64,000 nt of DNA from SPDF01 sp963812085. GTDB lineage: Bacteria > Gemmatimonadota > Gemmatimonadetes > Gemmatimonadales > GWC2-71-9. The stretch's first letter is position 1. Each line of letters starts with the position of its first letter. Position numbers and translations under genes: made by a program. The notes under the pieces were generated by a model. The model was given only the letters and a program-made list of their open reading frames with translations. It was not told where the DNA came from and did not search any database. The stretch spans positions 496,001 to 560,000 of the forward strand of contig CAWETL010000003.1 of NCBI GenBank assembly GCA_963812085.1. The letters run 5' to 3'. Below, piece after piece: positions 9,901-18,183 of this stretch.

Positions 9901-10097
9901 GGGTCGCGCTTGCGATCGACGGGGCGCCGGGGCTGCTGGAGGCCGTGAAGACGCATGCGGAGTTCATCCGGGGCGAGACGCTGGCCCGTGAACTCGCGGT
10001 GGGGAGGCGGGCCGACCGACCCGACCGGGAGCAGACGGTCACCCTCGACGGTCTCGAGGCGGTCATCGGAATTCAACGACAGGACGATCGGCCATGA
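6936..10097 (+). CDS. ileS: Isoleucyl-tRNA synthetase, type 2 (GIHH signature)
   Basis: Charges tRNA-Ile with isoleucine. The protein has 1053 residues, the length of the type 2 (eukaryote-like) IleRS rather than the roughly 930-residue bacterial type 1. Class I motifs are present. The ATP-binding signature reads G55-I56-H57-H58 after PPTANGRP, so the first and third residues of the usual HIGH are exchanged. KMSKS is at 606-610. The CP1 editing domain is recognisable by WTTTPWTLPAN and HMAPAFGADD. The C-terminal third holds the anticodon-binding and type 2-specific tail. The exchanged GXHH form is described for a mupirocin-hyper-resistant subgroup of IleRS2. The start is the ATG at 6936; the stop abuts the DksA-like gene. 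Confidence 0.96.
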   Translation: MGFTPFPESGPDQLERDLLERWKAEDLFRRVQAEGKGGRPFVFFEGPPTANGRPGIHHVFSRTIKDLVCRFRVMQGRSVTRIAGWDTHGLPVEIEVEKQLGLKGKKEVEAYGVERFNALCRTSVFTYKSDWEALSDRIGYWLDYAHPYITFSNEYVESVWWILRRLHDRGLLVRGHRVLPYCPRCGTVLSSHELAQGYEEVRDRAIYVTFPLADGSGRELVIWTTTPWTLPANVAAAVHAEQEYGEYVDPRQPGRRLVLATGRAAKVLGRIWGDDAVPAPVRVVLGQELVGLHYRRPMDIVPMPDDAAHSVVVAGDFVTAEDGSGIVHMAPAFGADDHATGKAHGLALLRPVAADGTFAGTTWPELEGKLVTADDTNELIIRRLKADGRHLLTEQYIHSYPHCWRCRSKLIYYARDSWFVRTSSLRDRMLELNGGVEWHPPEVGSGRFGEWLANNVDWALSRDRYWGTPLPVWSCDRDPAHVAVIGSYAELAERWGAPLPAGFDPHKPFIDEYGWACECGGRMTRAAEVIDTWFDSGSMPYAQWHYPFEHEAEFAAHFPADFICEGVDQTRGWFYSLLAISTAAFDAPAYRHVIVNELVLDAEGQKMSKSRGNVVNPTELLAEYGADVVRLYLLVSSQVWLPKRFDARTIPEVAGGFVNTLRNTYRFFAQYAGEWQPGDPAAAPSPVLADRWILSRLAGAVDAVNAAWEGYDVTAGTRAVMNFVVDDLSNWYVRLNRPRFWAPDREADPAALATLHTCLVTVSRLLAPAAPFVSDWIHRALEKTSVHLAAFPAPGGTRDPALETAMDAVRRLASLARAAREAVGLGVRQPLGRMLVAVPTGVQGPVFESLLDLLSREVNVKSVEVVLSDADLVTLRAKPNFRELGKRYGKETPAAAAAAAHLSPAQLRELEAGGTATVEVNGTRFEYLSADVVVSREVASDLAVQSDGPFVAALDAALTPALRQEGLAREVVNRIQRLRKEAGYDITTRVALAIDGAPGLLEAVKTHAEFIRGETLARELAVGRRADRPDREQTVTLDGLEAVIGIQRQDDRP

Positions 10098-10123
10098 GGC
10101 CGGCACTCACACACGGACAGGGC

Positions 10124-10507
10124 ATGAACAAGAAGCAATTGACCTACTTCGAAAAGCGACTGGTCGAGGAGCGGGCGCGGGTGATGAAGGAGCTCGGTCA
10201 CTACGACGAGTCGTTCAACGCCACGCTGCAGGGCGCCGACGGCGACCTCTCCTCCTACTCATTCCACATGGCCGACCAGGGTACCGACGCCATGGAGCGC
10301 GAAAAGCAGTTCCTGATGGCGTCGAAGGAGGGCCGGTACCTCTGGCACGTCAACCAGGCGCTGCGCCGTCTGTACAACAACCCGGACGGGTTCGGGACCT
10401 GCGAGAGCTGCGGATCCGCCATCAACTTCGAGCGCCTCGACGCGCTGCCCCACGCGCGGCTCTGCATCAGCTGCAAGGAAAAGGAAGAGGATGCCAAGCG
10501 GCGGTGA
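10124..10507 (+). CDS. DksA/TraR family zinc-finger protein
   Basis: 127 residues: an N-terminal helical region beginning MNKKQLTYFEKRLVEERARV, then a C4 zinc finger with Cys93, Cys96, Cys114 and Cys117 (CESC...CISC). This is the DksA/TraR fold, in which a coiled coil reaches the RNA polymerase secondary channel and tunes initiation, often with ppGpp. Which of the family roles applies here cannot be told. I chose the ATG at 10124, which has a purine-rich GGACAG just upstream. An in-frame ATG at 10094 overlaps the ileS stop (ATGA) and would add ten unconserved residues. It overlaps lspA by 17 bases. Confidence 0.9.
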   Translation: MNKKQLTYFEKRLVEERARVMKELGHYDESFNATLQGADGDLSSYSFHMADQGTDAMEREKQFLMASKEGRYLWHVNQALRRLYNNPDGFGTCESCGSAINFERLDALPHARLCISCKEKEEDAKRR

Positions 10508-11000
10508 GCGGAGGCTGTTCTTCGGGACGGCCCTGCTCGTGCTGCTCCTCGACGCCGTGACCAAGGCGGCGGCCGAGGCCTACCTGCCGCGCACGACCGG
10601 CATCCCGGTGGCCGGCGACTGGTTCCAGTTGCACTTGGTGTACAACCAGGGCGCCGCCTTCGGCCTCCACCTCGGGCCGTACTCCCGGTGGATCTTTCTT
10701 GCGCTGGCGGTGGGCGCGGTGGTCATCCTGGCGCGAATGTCCTTCGCCGCGCCGGCAGGAGACCGGTTCCGCCAGCTCGCGCTCGGCCTGGTGGCCGGTG
10801 GTGCGGCCGGCAACCTCGTGGACCGGATCCGGAGCGCCAACGGGGTGGTGGACTTCCTCGATTTCGGGTTCGCCACCCTCCGCTGGCCGACGTTCAACGT
10901 GGCGGACATGGCGGTCAGCTGCGGCGCGGTCGCGCTGGCCATCTCGCTCTGGATCGAAGACAGCCGCCACGCCCGGCACGAAGCCGCCTCGGCCGGCTGA
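10491..11000 (+). CDS. lspA: Signal peptidase II (prolipoprotein peptidase)
   Basis: Integral membrane aspartyl protease that removes the signal peptide from diacylglyceryl-prolipoproteins. The 169 residues contain four predicted membrane helices. The family motifs VYNQGAAFG (near 50-58), GNLVDRI, GVVDFLDF and FNVADM are present. By spacing, the two catalytic aspartates are Asp121 (GVVDF) and Asp139 (NVAD). The ATG sits inside the end of the DksA-like gene and has AAGGAAGAGG directly upstream as a ribosome site. It is followed after 10 bases by rluD, the usual lspA-rluD order. Confidence 0.96.
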   Translation: MPSGGERRLFFGTALLVLLLDAVTKAAAEAYLPRTTGIPVAGDWFQLHLVYNQGAAFGLHLGPYSRWIFLALAVGAVVILARMSFAAPAGDRFRQLALGLVAGGAAGNLVDRIRSANGVVDFLDFGFATLRWPTFNVADMAVSCGAVALAISLWIEDSRHARHEAASAG

Positions 11001-11010
11001 GGCCGGCCCG

Positions 11011-12021
11011 ATGGCGACTCCCCGGAATTTCACGGTGCTCCCGGAGAGCACCGAGCGGCTCGACCGCTTCCTCGCCGACCAGCTCCAATACTCCCGCACC
11101 CAGGCCGCGCGTCTCGTGGCCGACAAGCGCGTGACCGTCAACGGCGTGACCGCCCGCGCCTCACGGGTGCTGGTCCGCGGGGACGTCGTCGTGGTCACCC
11201 TGCCGGAGTCGGAGCCGCCGCGCCAACTCCTTCCGGCCGACATCCCGCTCACCGTCGTGTACGAAGACGAGCATCTGGCGGTCATCGACAAGCCCGCCGG
11301 GCTGGTCGTTCATCCCGCGCCGGGGCACTGGGACGACACCCTGGTCAACGCGCTGGTGGCGCGCGGCACGACACTGTCCGGCGGCGCCGAGGGACGGCCC
11401 GGCATCGTGCATCGCCTCGACCGCGACACCTCGGGGCTGATGCTCGTCGCCAAGACCGACCTGGCGCATCGCCGGCTGGGGCACATGCTGGCGGCCCGGA
11501 AGATCCGGCGGGTCTACGCCGCACTCGTGTGGGGCCACCTCGACGAGAGCCCGACCCGGATCGACGCTCCGCTGGCGCGTCACCCCACCGACCGGAAGCG
11601 GATGGCGGTGCTCGCCGAGGGCCGCGCCGCGCGCACCGACGCCTGGTGCATCGCCCGCTTCCAGGTGGCGGACCTTCTCAGGCTGGAGCTCCATTCGGGG
11701 CGGACCCACCAGATCCGCGTCCACCTGGCGCATATCGGCCACCCGGTTATCGGGGATCCGGTGTACGGTGCGGGGGGCAGCCGCCGGATCTCCGGCCAGG
11801 CCCGCCAGATCGCCGAGGCGGTCGAGCGGGCCGCGCCGCGGCAGGCGCTCCATGCGGCCCTGCTCTCGTTCCAGCATCCGGTCACCGAAGCCCCCCTGGA
11901 ATTCCGTTCCGAATGGCCGGAGGATCTCCGGGAGGCGCTGGTCCTCGCGGCGGGCTCGTCGGTCTCTGTTGCTCCCACCGAGGCTCTTCGCTATCTTCTT
12001 TTCTTTAATAGAGATGGCTGA
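11011..12021 (+). CDS. rluD: RluD-family 23S rRNA pseudouridine synthase
   Basis: 336 residues with an N-terminal S4 RNA-binding domain (about 15-75; RLDRFLADQL then VTVNGVTARAS) and an RluA-type pseudouridine synthase domain. The catalytic motif HRLDRDTSGL places the nucleophilic Asp at residue 137. SGRTHQIRVHLAHIGHPVIG is the other family signature. The likely substrate is helix 69 of 23S rRNA, by analogy with RluD, although RluC-type specificity cannot be excluded. The ATG at 11011 gives the standard N-terminus. Its last bases overlap the start of the chemotaxis operon. Confidence 0.92.
   Translation: MATPRNFTVLPESTERLDRFLADQLQYSRTQAARLVADKRVTVNGVTARASRVLVRGDVVVVTLPESEPPRQLLPADIPLTVVYEDEHLAVIDKPAGLVVHPAPGHWDDTLVNALVARGTTLSGGAEGRPGIVHRLDRDTSGLMLVAKTDLAHRRLGHMLAARKIRRVYAALVWGHLDESPTRIDAPLARHPTDRKRMAVLAEGRAARTDAWCIARFQVADLLRLELHSGRTHQIRVHLAHIGHPVIGDPVYGAGGSRRISGQARQIAEAVERAAPRQALHAALLSFQHPVTEAPLEFRSEWPEDLREALVLAAGSSVSVAPTEALRYLLFFNRDG
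11969..11997 (+). promoter_or_regulatory. Candidate sigma-70-type promoter for the che/mgl operon
   Basis: Inside the 3' end of rluD there is TTGCTC (11969-11974), a 17-base spacer, and TATCTT (11992-11997), just upstream of the first cheW ATG at 12014. The surrounding bases are AT-richer than the neighbourhood. The predicted start point would leave a leader of only about ten bases. Support is sequence resemblance only. Confidence 0.35.
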
Positions 12022-12487
12022 CTCCCAGGCAGTGCGCGTGGTCGTGTTTCAGGTGGGCGATCTGGCCTGCGGGATCCCGGCCAATCGGGCCCGCGAGATC
12101 CTCTCGCCTCTCCCCACGACCCGGATCCCCGGCGCTCCCGATACGGTCCTCGGCCTGGTCAACGTCCGGGGCACCCTCCTGACCGTCGTGGACGGACACC
12201 GGCTCCTCGGACGGGCCGCCGATCCGGAGCACGAGGGGGCCCTGCTGGTGGTGGACATCGGCACACGCCGCCTCGGCCTCTCGGTCGGGCGAGTCGATGA
12301 CCTCTTCGAAATGCCGGCCGGGCAGCTGGAAGCCCGCGAGGCGCTCCCGGGCGTGGATGTCCGCCTGGTCAAGGCGGTCGGGCGGCGCGAGGGTCGCCAC
12401 TTCGTGGTGCTGGACCTCGACGCCCTGCTTGCCCCGTTACTCAGCGCCGCCGCCGGCGGCGATCGCCCAATTTCACGTCCCTCCTAG
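12014..12487 (+). CDS. cheW: CheW-like chemotaxis coupling protein (first of three)
   Basis: 157 residues forming one CheW domain. It begins RVVVFQVGDLACGIPANRAREIL, continues with GLVNVRGTLLTVVDGHRLLG and LLVVDIGTRRLGLSVGRVDDL, and ends with VLDLDALLAPLL. CheW proteins link the CheA kinase to receptors at the inner face of the membrane. The ATG at 12014 overlaps the end of rluD by 8 bases; no strong ribosome site is visible. It is followed 18 bases later by cheY. Two further CheW genes lie at the far end of the same operon. Confidence 0.92.
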   Translation: MADSQAVRVVVFQVGDLACGIPANRAREILSPLPTTRIPGAPDTVLGLVNVRGTLLTVVDGHRLLGRAADPEHEGALLVVDIGTRRLGLSVGRVDDLFEMPAGQLEAREALPGVDVRLVKAVGRREGRHFVVLDLDALLAPLLSAAAGGDRPISRPS

Positions 12488-12505
12488 ACGCCTGGAGAAA
12501 GACTT

Positions 12506-12868
12506 GTGAGCCACACGGTCCTGGTGTGCGACGACGCCATCTTCATGCGGACGATGATCAGCGACATTCTCACGCAGGCCGGATTCGAGGTGGTCGGCGA
12601 GGCGGAGACGGGGGTGCAGGCGGTGGACAAATACCGCCAGCTCAAGCCCGATCTCGTGACGATGGACATCGTCATGCCCGACATGGGCGGCATCGACGCG
12701 GTGCGCGAGATCTGCCGGGAATCGCCCGAGGCCAAGATCCTCATGTGCAGCGCCATGGGCCAGCAGGCGCTGGTGGTCGAGGCGATCCAGGCCGGCGCCA
12801 AGGATTTCGTCGTCAAGCCCTTCCAGCCTTCCCGGGTACTCGAGGCGGTCCAGCGCGTCCTCGGCTGA
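12506..12868 (+). CDS. cheY: CheY-like single-domain response regulator
   Basis: A stand-alone receiver of 120 residues with all phosphotransfer residues: the acidic pair Asp9-Asp10, phospho-acceptor Asp54 (TMDIVMPD), Ser82 in the switch position and Lys104 (VKPF). It should take phosphate from the CheA encoded just downstream. In swimmers the target is the flagellar motor. Here no flagellar gene is present, so the target may be a polarity or pilus machine (inference). The start is GTG at 12506, with GGAGA about 8 bases upstream. It is separated from cheA by 4 bases. Confidence 0.94.
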   Translation: MSHTVLVCDDAIFMRTMISDILTQAGFEVVGEAETGVQAVDKYRQLKPDLVTMDIVMPDMGGIDAVREICRESPEAKILMCSAMGQQALVVEAIQAGAKDFVVKPFQPSRVLEAVQRVLG

Positions 12869-12872
12869 CCGG

Positions 12873-14852
12873 ATGGATCTCAACAAGTACGCCGCCCTCT
12901 TTCTCGCCGAGAGCCGTGAGCACCTGACCACGTGCAATCGGCTGCTGCTCGAGTGGGAGCGGGAGCCGGGGTCCTCGGCGGCGGTGGACGGGCTCTTCCG
13001 CGCCATCCACAGCATGAAGGGGATGGCGGCGACGATGGGCTACGTGCGCCTCGCCGAGCTGGCGCATCGCGCCGAACACCTGCTCGACGCGGTGCGCGGC
13101 GGGCGCGCCCCCGCGGATGCGTCCGTGGTCGACCTCCTGCTCCGCACCGTGGATGCGCTCGAGCGCGGCGTGGACGAGGCGGCGGCCGGTGCCGACGCGG
13201 GGTTCGATCCCGGTGAGCTCCCCACGGCGCTGGAAGCGGCGGCCGAGGCGCCGGCCGCGCCGGCGCCGGCATCGCCCAAGCGGGCGCGCGGCGGCAAGGC
13301 GACCGGCAAGGCCGCGGGCAAGGCCACCACCGCGCCTGCGGCTCCCGCATCCCCGGCCGCCGCGCCGAGGACGCTGGCGGATTTCGGCGAGGAAGCGGGG
13401 CGCGTGGTGCGGGTGGAAGTCCGGCCGGATGCGCCGCTCCTCGGCGCGAGGGCGCACCTCGCGCTCCGGAAAGCGGAGGCGCTGGGCAAGGTGACGGGCG
13501 TGGTGCCGCCGTCCACCACCTTCGACGCGCCCGGGTTCGACGGCCGGTTCACCTTCCGCCTCGACGCGCCCGGCACCGAGGCGCAGATCATCGCCGCGAT
13601 CGAGTCGGCGGGCGACATCGCCAGCGTGGCGGTGGACGCCGACACGATGCAGACCGCCGAGTGGCGGGTGCCGACGGCCGCGGCGCCCGCGGCAACGCTC
13701 CCGGCGGCGGCACGAAGCGGGCAGGTCCGCGTGGACCGCCGGCGGCTGGACGCGCTGATGAGCCAGGTCGGCGAACTGGTCGTCGCCCGGAATCGCCTGG
13801 TGGAACTCGCGGTCGATCAGCCCGGCAGCGAACTCGAGGCGCTCGGCGCGCGGATCAGCCGCCTGGTGTCCGACTTGCAGTCCGAGATCATCGAAGCCCG
13901 GATGACGCCCGTCTGGCAGGTGTTCGATCGCTTCCCGCGCCCGGTGCGGGACCTGGCCCGGCAGCTCGGCAAGCAGGTGCGCTTCGAGATGGAAGGGGAA
14001 GGCATCGAGCTCGACCGGGCCATCCTCGACGAACTCGGCGACCCGCTCCTGCACCTGTTGCGCAACGCCGTCGACCACGGCCTCGAGTCGCCCGAGGAGC
14101 GCCAGCGGCAGGGCAAGTCGTCCGAGGGGCGCCTGGTGCTCTCGGCCACGCGGGAACGAAGCAGCGTGGCGATCCGGATCCAGGACGATGGCCGCGGCAT
14201 CGATCGCCGCGCCATCCTGGCCAAGGCCAAGCGCGAGGGCGTGGTGGGCCCGGAAATCGACGCCCTGACCGACGACCTCCTGCTCAAGGTCCTGGGGCGC
14301 CCCGGGTTCAGCACGGCGGAGCGGGTCAGCAGCGTGTCGGGACGGGGCGTGGGCATCGACGTGGTACTGACCCGCGTCCGGGCGCACGGCGGCGCCGTGG
14401 AAATCGCGAGCACCCCGGGACAGGGGACGACGTTCACCCTCCGGCTTCCGCTCACCCTGGCGATCCTGCGCGTGCTGACGGCGCGCGTGGGGACGGAGCG
14501 CTACCTGCTGCCGCTGTCGTACGTGGCCGAAACGGTGGAGTTCGACTCGCAGCCGACCACCTCGGTCAAGGGCCGGGAGGCGCTGGTGCTCCGGGACCGC
14601 GTGATCCCGACCGTCCACCTGCGGACGCTGCTCGGCGCGGACGGCGGCGAGGTGCCCCGCCGGCGGCCGGGGCTGGTGCTCGAGGTGGGCGACCGTCGCT
14701 CGGCGGTGGTGGTGGACGCCCTCATGGGACAGCAGGAAGTGGTGGTGGAGCCGTTCGACGCGCCCCGCGGGACGCCGCCGCTCTTCAGCGGTGCGACGAT
14801 CCTCGCGGATGGCACCCCGGCGCTGATCCTCGATGCCGCGGCCCTCGTCTAG
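12873..14852 (+). CDS. cheA: Chemotaxis histidine kinase CheA
   Basis: 659 residues in the classic P1-P5 order. P1 (Hpt) carries the phosphorylated His46 in AIHSMKG. An Ala/Pro/Lys-rich linker spans roughly 120-170, followed by a P2-like response-regulator docking domain at about 170-260. The P3 dimerisation helix starts at RRRLDALMSQVGELVVARN. The P4 HATPase has its N box LLRNAVDHGLE and G boxes DDGRGID and GRGVGIDVV. A CheW-like P5 domain makes up the last 130 residues. No receiver is fused, consistent with the separate cheY upstream. The protein is complete. Confidence 0.97.
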   Translation: MDLNKYAALFLAESREHLTTCNRLLLEWEREPGSSAAVDGLFRAIHSMKGMAATMGYVRLAELAHRAEHLLDAVRGGRAPADASVVDLLLRTVDALERGVDEAAAGADAGFDPGELPTALEAAAEAPAAPAPASPKRARGGKATGKAAGKATTAPAAPASPAAAPRTLADFGEEAGRVVRVEVRPDAPLLGARAHLALRKAEALGKVTGVVPPSTTFDAPGFDGRFTFRLDAPGTEAQIIAAIESAGDIASVAVDADTMQTAEWRVPTAAAPAATLPAAARSGQVRVDRRRLDALMSQVGELVVARNRLVELAVDQPGSELEALGARISRLVSDLQSEIIEARMTPVWQVFDRFPRPVRDLARQLGKQVRFEMEGEGIELDRAILDELGDPLLHLLRNAVDHGLESPEERQRQGKSSEGRLVLSATRERSSVAIRIQDDGRGIDRRAILAKAKREGVVGPEIDALTDDLLLKVLGRPGFSTAERVSSVSGRGVGIDVVLTRVRAHGGAVEIASTPGQGTTFTLRLPLTLAILRVLTARVGTERYLLPLSYVAETVEFDSQPTTSVKGREALVLRDRVIPTVHLRTLLGADGGEVPRRRPGLVLEVGDRRSAVVVDALMGQQEVVVEPFDAPRGTPPLFSGATILADGTPALILDAAALV

Positions 14853-14862
14853 GGAGACCTGT

Positions 14863-15483
14863 ATGGAAGACGTGCGCGACCTGAAGGAACTCCAGTTCGA
14901 CGCCCTCAAGGAGGTCGCGAACATCGGGGCGGGGCATGCCGCGACGGCGCTGTCCCAGATGACCAACAAGAAGATCATGATCAGCGTGCCCCAGGTGACG
15001 GTCACGCCCCTCGAGGAAGTGCCGGAGGTCCTCGGCGACCCCGCCGAGGTGGTGGCCGCCGTGCTCATGCACATGATGGGCGACCTCACCGGGCGCACGC
15101 TGCTGCTCTTCCCGGAATCGTCGGCCTATGCGCTCTGCGATATACTGCTGCGGCGACCGATCGGGACCACGACCGAGCTGGGCGTGATGGAGCAGTCGGG
15201 CATCAAGGAAGTCGGCAACATCCTCAGCAGCGCCTACCTGACCGCGCTGAGCGACTTCATGGGCATGATGCTGGTCCCCTCGGTGCCGAGCCTGGTGGTG
15301 GACCTGAGCGCGGCGGTGCTGACGTCGACCTACCTCAATTTCGGCTCGGAGCGCGATTACGTGTTCTGCGTGGAAAGCGAGTTCCAGTTCGACGGCGGCG
15401 CCTCCAACCTCAAGGGGCACTTCCTCCTCCTGCCGGACCTGGCGTCGCTGCGGGCCATCTTCGACGCCATCCGCGTCGGCTGA
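14863..15483 (+). CDS. cheC: CheC-type CheY-P phosphatase
   Basis: 206 residues with both CheC catalytic helices. The first is Asp13-x3-Glu17-x2-Asn20 (DALKEVANIGAGHAATAL). The second is Ser112-x3-Glu116-x2-Asn119 (SGIKEVGNILSSAYLTAL). This two-site pattern is CheC, or the related FliY family without the FliN domain. CheC dephosphorylates CheY-P and binds CheD, which is encoded in the same operon. The start is the ATG at 14863, preceded by GGGAGA with 7-base spacing. An earlier in-frame ATG at 14833 lies inside cheA and is less likely. Confidence 0.93.
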   Translation: MEDVRDLKELQFDALKEVANIGAGHAATALSQMTNKKIMISVPQVTVTPLEEVPEVLGDPAEVVAAVLMHMMGDLTGRTLLLFPESSAYALCDILLRRPIGTTTELGVMEQSGIKEVGNILSSAYLTALSDFMGMMLVPSVPSLVVDLSAAVLTSTYLNFGSERDYVFCVESEFQFDGGASNLKGHFLLLPDLASLRAIFDAIRVG

Positions 15484-15486
15484 CCG

Positions 15487-18180
15487 ATGGGCGGTCCGGC
15501 GCTGCCCGAACGGGACCTTGCGGTCCTCCGGTCGTTCGCCCGCCGCATTGACCCGTCCGACGCCGGGGCGCACAACAACCTCGGGGTCCTGTACTACCAG
15601 AAGGGCCTGATCCCCGAAGCCATCGCCGCTTTTTCGCACGCGCTCGAACTCGACCCGCGCATGCAGGTGGCGCAGGGCAACCTCCAGATCACCTATCGCG
15701 CCACCGGCTACTACGACCGCCGGGTCACCGAGCTTCGCGAGCGGCTCCGGCGGAGCGCCGGCGACCGCGAAGCCCGCTGGGAGCTGGCCCGCGCCTATGC
15801 CGCCCTCGGTCACGTGGACGAGGCCGTCGCCGAGTTCGAGGCGCTCCTGGCGTGGCACCCCGACGACATCCCCGCGCTCCTGCAGCTCGGCCTGGCGGAA
15901 AAGACCCGCGGACGCGTCGAGGTGGCGGAGGAGTGGTTCCGCCGCGCGGCGGAACAGGACCCCGACAGCGCGGTCGCGCTCTTCTACTACGGCGAGGCGC
16001 TGTACAACCGCGGGCTCAACGAGGCCGCGCTCGAGACCCTCCGCCAGGCGGTGCACCGGAACCCCGATTACGCCGACGCCCACTACCTGCTCGCGTTCGT
16101 GCTCGGCGACATGGGGCTGCACGACGACGCCCGCGCCTCCACCAAGCGCGCCATCGCGCTCAACCCGACGCTCGGGCGGGCGCAGGCCAACCTCGCCATC
16201 GCCGACCCGGAGGACGGCTCGGCGCCGAGCCGGCACTTCCTGGCGGATGCGATGCGGCCCGCGCTCGTCGAGGGTGGCACGCTGGCCCACTTCAATCTCG
16301 GGCTCGCCTTCCGGCAGAAGGGCTACTACCCCGAGGCGCTGAAGGAGTACCGGCTCGCGCTGGACCACGGGGAGGACCGCCGGCTCACCCTGCAGGCCAT
16401 GGCGGAAGTCCACCTGCTCCGGCGCGACCTCACCAGCGCCCTTGACCTCTACGACGCCCTCGTCGAGGAACACGCCGACTCGCCGAAGGTGTGGAACGAA
16501 CGCGGCGTCTGCCTGCACCAGGCCGGCCGCCGCGACGCCGCGCGCGACTCCTACGAGCGCGCCATCTCCCTGGACAGCGACTACGCGCTGGCCTGGAACA
16601 ACCTCGGCGTCCTGCTGGCGCACGAGCCGGCCACCGGCGAGGCGGAAGCCGCGTTCCGCGCGGCGCTCCAGGTCCGGCGCGACCTCGCCGCGCCGAAGCT
16701 GAACCTCGCGCTGCTGCTGATGCAGCTCCGGCGCTTCCAGCCGGCACTGGAGACCTACCGCGCCGTGCTCGCCGACCACCCGGACAACGCGCCGGCGTGG
16801 AACGGCATCGGCCTCGTGCTGATGGAGCTGCACCGCTACGCCGACGCCAAGAACGCCTTTGCCCGCGCGGTCGACGCCGCGCCCGACTACGCATCTGCGC
16901 ACTACAACCTGAGCTTCACCCTGAGCCAGCTCGGGGATTTCGACGGCGCCCTGCGGGCCACCAAGCGCGCCCTCGAGCTGGAGCCGTACTACATCCAGCA
17001 GAAGTTCCAGCTCTCCATCGACCTGCAGTACGAAGACCCGATGATCTCCATCGTGCCGGAGATTTCCGCCGACGTGACCGGCGCGGACCTCGGGGACGCG
17101 TTCGTCTTCGACCCCGCGCTGCTCGAGGGCATCTTCGACGACCTCGCTCCTGCAGCACCGGCGCCGCCGGCGCCGCCGGCCGCGGAGGAGGCGGCCCTGG
17201 CCCTGGCGGGCGACTACATCAGCAAGGGGCTCCTCGACCTCGCCTCGGCGGAACTCACCCGCGCCGTCGCGCGCGGGGCCTCCCGCGCCCGGGTGGCGGT
17301 GCTGCTCGGGGACATCTTCGGCAAGCGGGGCCTGCACGGCGAGGCGCTGGAGCGCTACCGGGAGGCGCGCACCGCGGACCCGGCCGATGTCAGCGCCCTC
17401 CTCGGCGAAGTGCGCTCGCTGCTCTCGCTCAACCGTGCCTCTGACGCGACCGCGGCCGCGGAAGGGCTGGCCCAGCTCGCGCCGACCGACGTCGAGGCGC
17501 TTGTGGCCTGCGCGCGCGTCCGCCTCGCCACGGGCGATCCGGTGCGCGCGCTCGACGCCCTGCGGGAGGCGCAGTCCCGGGCCCCCGGCCGGGCCGACCT
17601 GCTGCAACTCCAGGCCGGCGTATCCCGGCGCCTCGGCGAGCGCGAGGCGGCGCTCGACGCCTACCAGGCCGCGCTCCAGATCGACAGCGGGCTGGTGCAG
17701 GTCTGGCTCGAGCTGGGCTCGCTGGAGGAGGAACGGCAGAACTGGACCGGCGCGCGGCTGGCCTACCAGCGCGCGCTCGACCTGCTCCCGACCTACTCCG
17801 AGGCCGCGCGGGCGCTGGCCCGCTTGCTCCGGCAGGTGGACAGCGCCGCGGCGGCCATGCCGCCGCTCATCGCGCTGCTCGGCGCCGACCCCTGGGACCT
17901 CGAGGCGCTCACCCTCCTCGGCGAGCTGCTCCTCGACGACGGGCGCGTCGACAAGGCGATCGAGGCGTTCGAGCGGGTCCTTCGGTTCGACCCCGAGTCC
18001 CAGGGCGCGCGGCTGGCCTACGGCGCGGCGCTGGTGCGCGCCCGCCGCTACCGCGAGGCCTCGGAACAGTGGGAGTCGCTCGTGCGCACCGACCCCAGCA
18101 GCCCGCTGGCCGCCGCCGCGCGAAGCCAGCTGCGATCGACCCGGGACCTGGTCCACATCTTCACCGCGAAGGCGGAGTAG
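15487..18180 (+). CDS. Large TPR-repeat protein
   Basis: 897 residues built almost wholly of tetratricopeptide repeats. Repeated A-x-x-N-L-G and A-L-x-x-x-P patterns run from AHNNLGVLYYQKGLIPEAIAA near residue 35 to the C-terminus, broken by an Ala/Pro-rich hinge around 555-570. No signal peptide or membrane helix is visible, so it is probably a cytoplasmic scaffold. It starts 3 bases after cheC and ends 3 bases before the DUF4388 gene, so it belongs to the chemosensory operon. A role in assembling the Che/MglA components is inferred from position only. Confidence 0.85.
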   Translation: MGGPALPERDLAVLRSFARRIDPSDAGAHNNLGVLYYQKGLIPEAIAAFSHALELDPRMQVAQGNLQITYRATGYYDRRVTELRERLRRSAGDREARWELARAYAALGHVDEAVAEFEALLAWHPDDIPALLQLGLAEKTRGRVEVAEEWFRRAAEQDPDSAVALFYYGEALYNRGLNEAALETLRQAVHRNPDYADAHYLLAFVLGDMGLHDDARASTKRAIALNPTLGRAQANLAIADPEDGSAPSRHFLADAMRPALVEGGTLAHFNLGLAFRQKGYYPEALKEYRLALDHGEDRRLTLQAMAEVHLLRRDLTSALDLYDALVEEHADSPKVWNERGVCLHQAGRRDAARDSYERAISLDSDYALAWNNLGVLLAHEPATGEAEAAFRAALQVRRDLAAPKLNLALLLMQLRRFQPALETYRAVLADHPDNAPAWNGIGLVLMELHRYADAKNAFARAVDAAPDYASAHYNLSFTLSQLGDFDGALRATKRALELEPYYIQQKFQLSIDLQYEDPMISIVPEISADVTGADLGDAFVFDPALLEGIFDDLAPAAPAPPAPPAAEEAALALAGDYISKGLLDLASAELTRAVARGASRARVAVLLGDIFGKRGLHGEALERYREARTADPADVSALLGEVRSLLSLNRASDATAAAEGLAQLAPTDVEALVACARVRLATGDPVRALDALREAQSRAPGRADLLQLQAGVSRRLGEREAALDAYQAALQIDSGLVQVWLELGSLEEERQNWTGARLAYQRALDLLPTYSEAARALARLLRQVDSAAAAMPPLIALLGADPWDLEALTLLGELLLDDGRVDKAIEAFERVLRFDPESQGARLAYGAALVRARRYREASEQWESLVRTDPSSPLAAAARSQLRSTRDLVHIFTAKAE

Positions 18181-18183
18181 CCG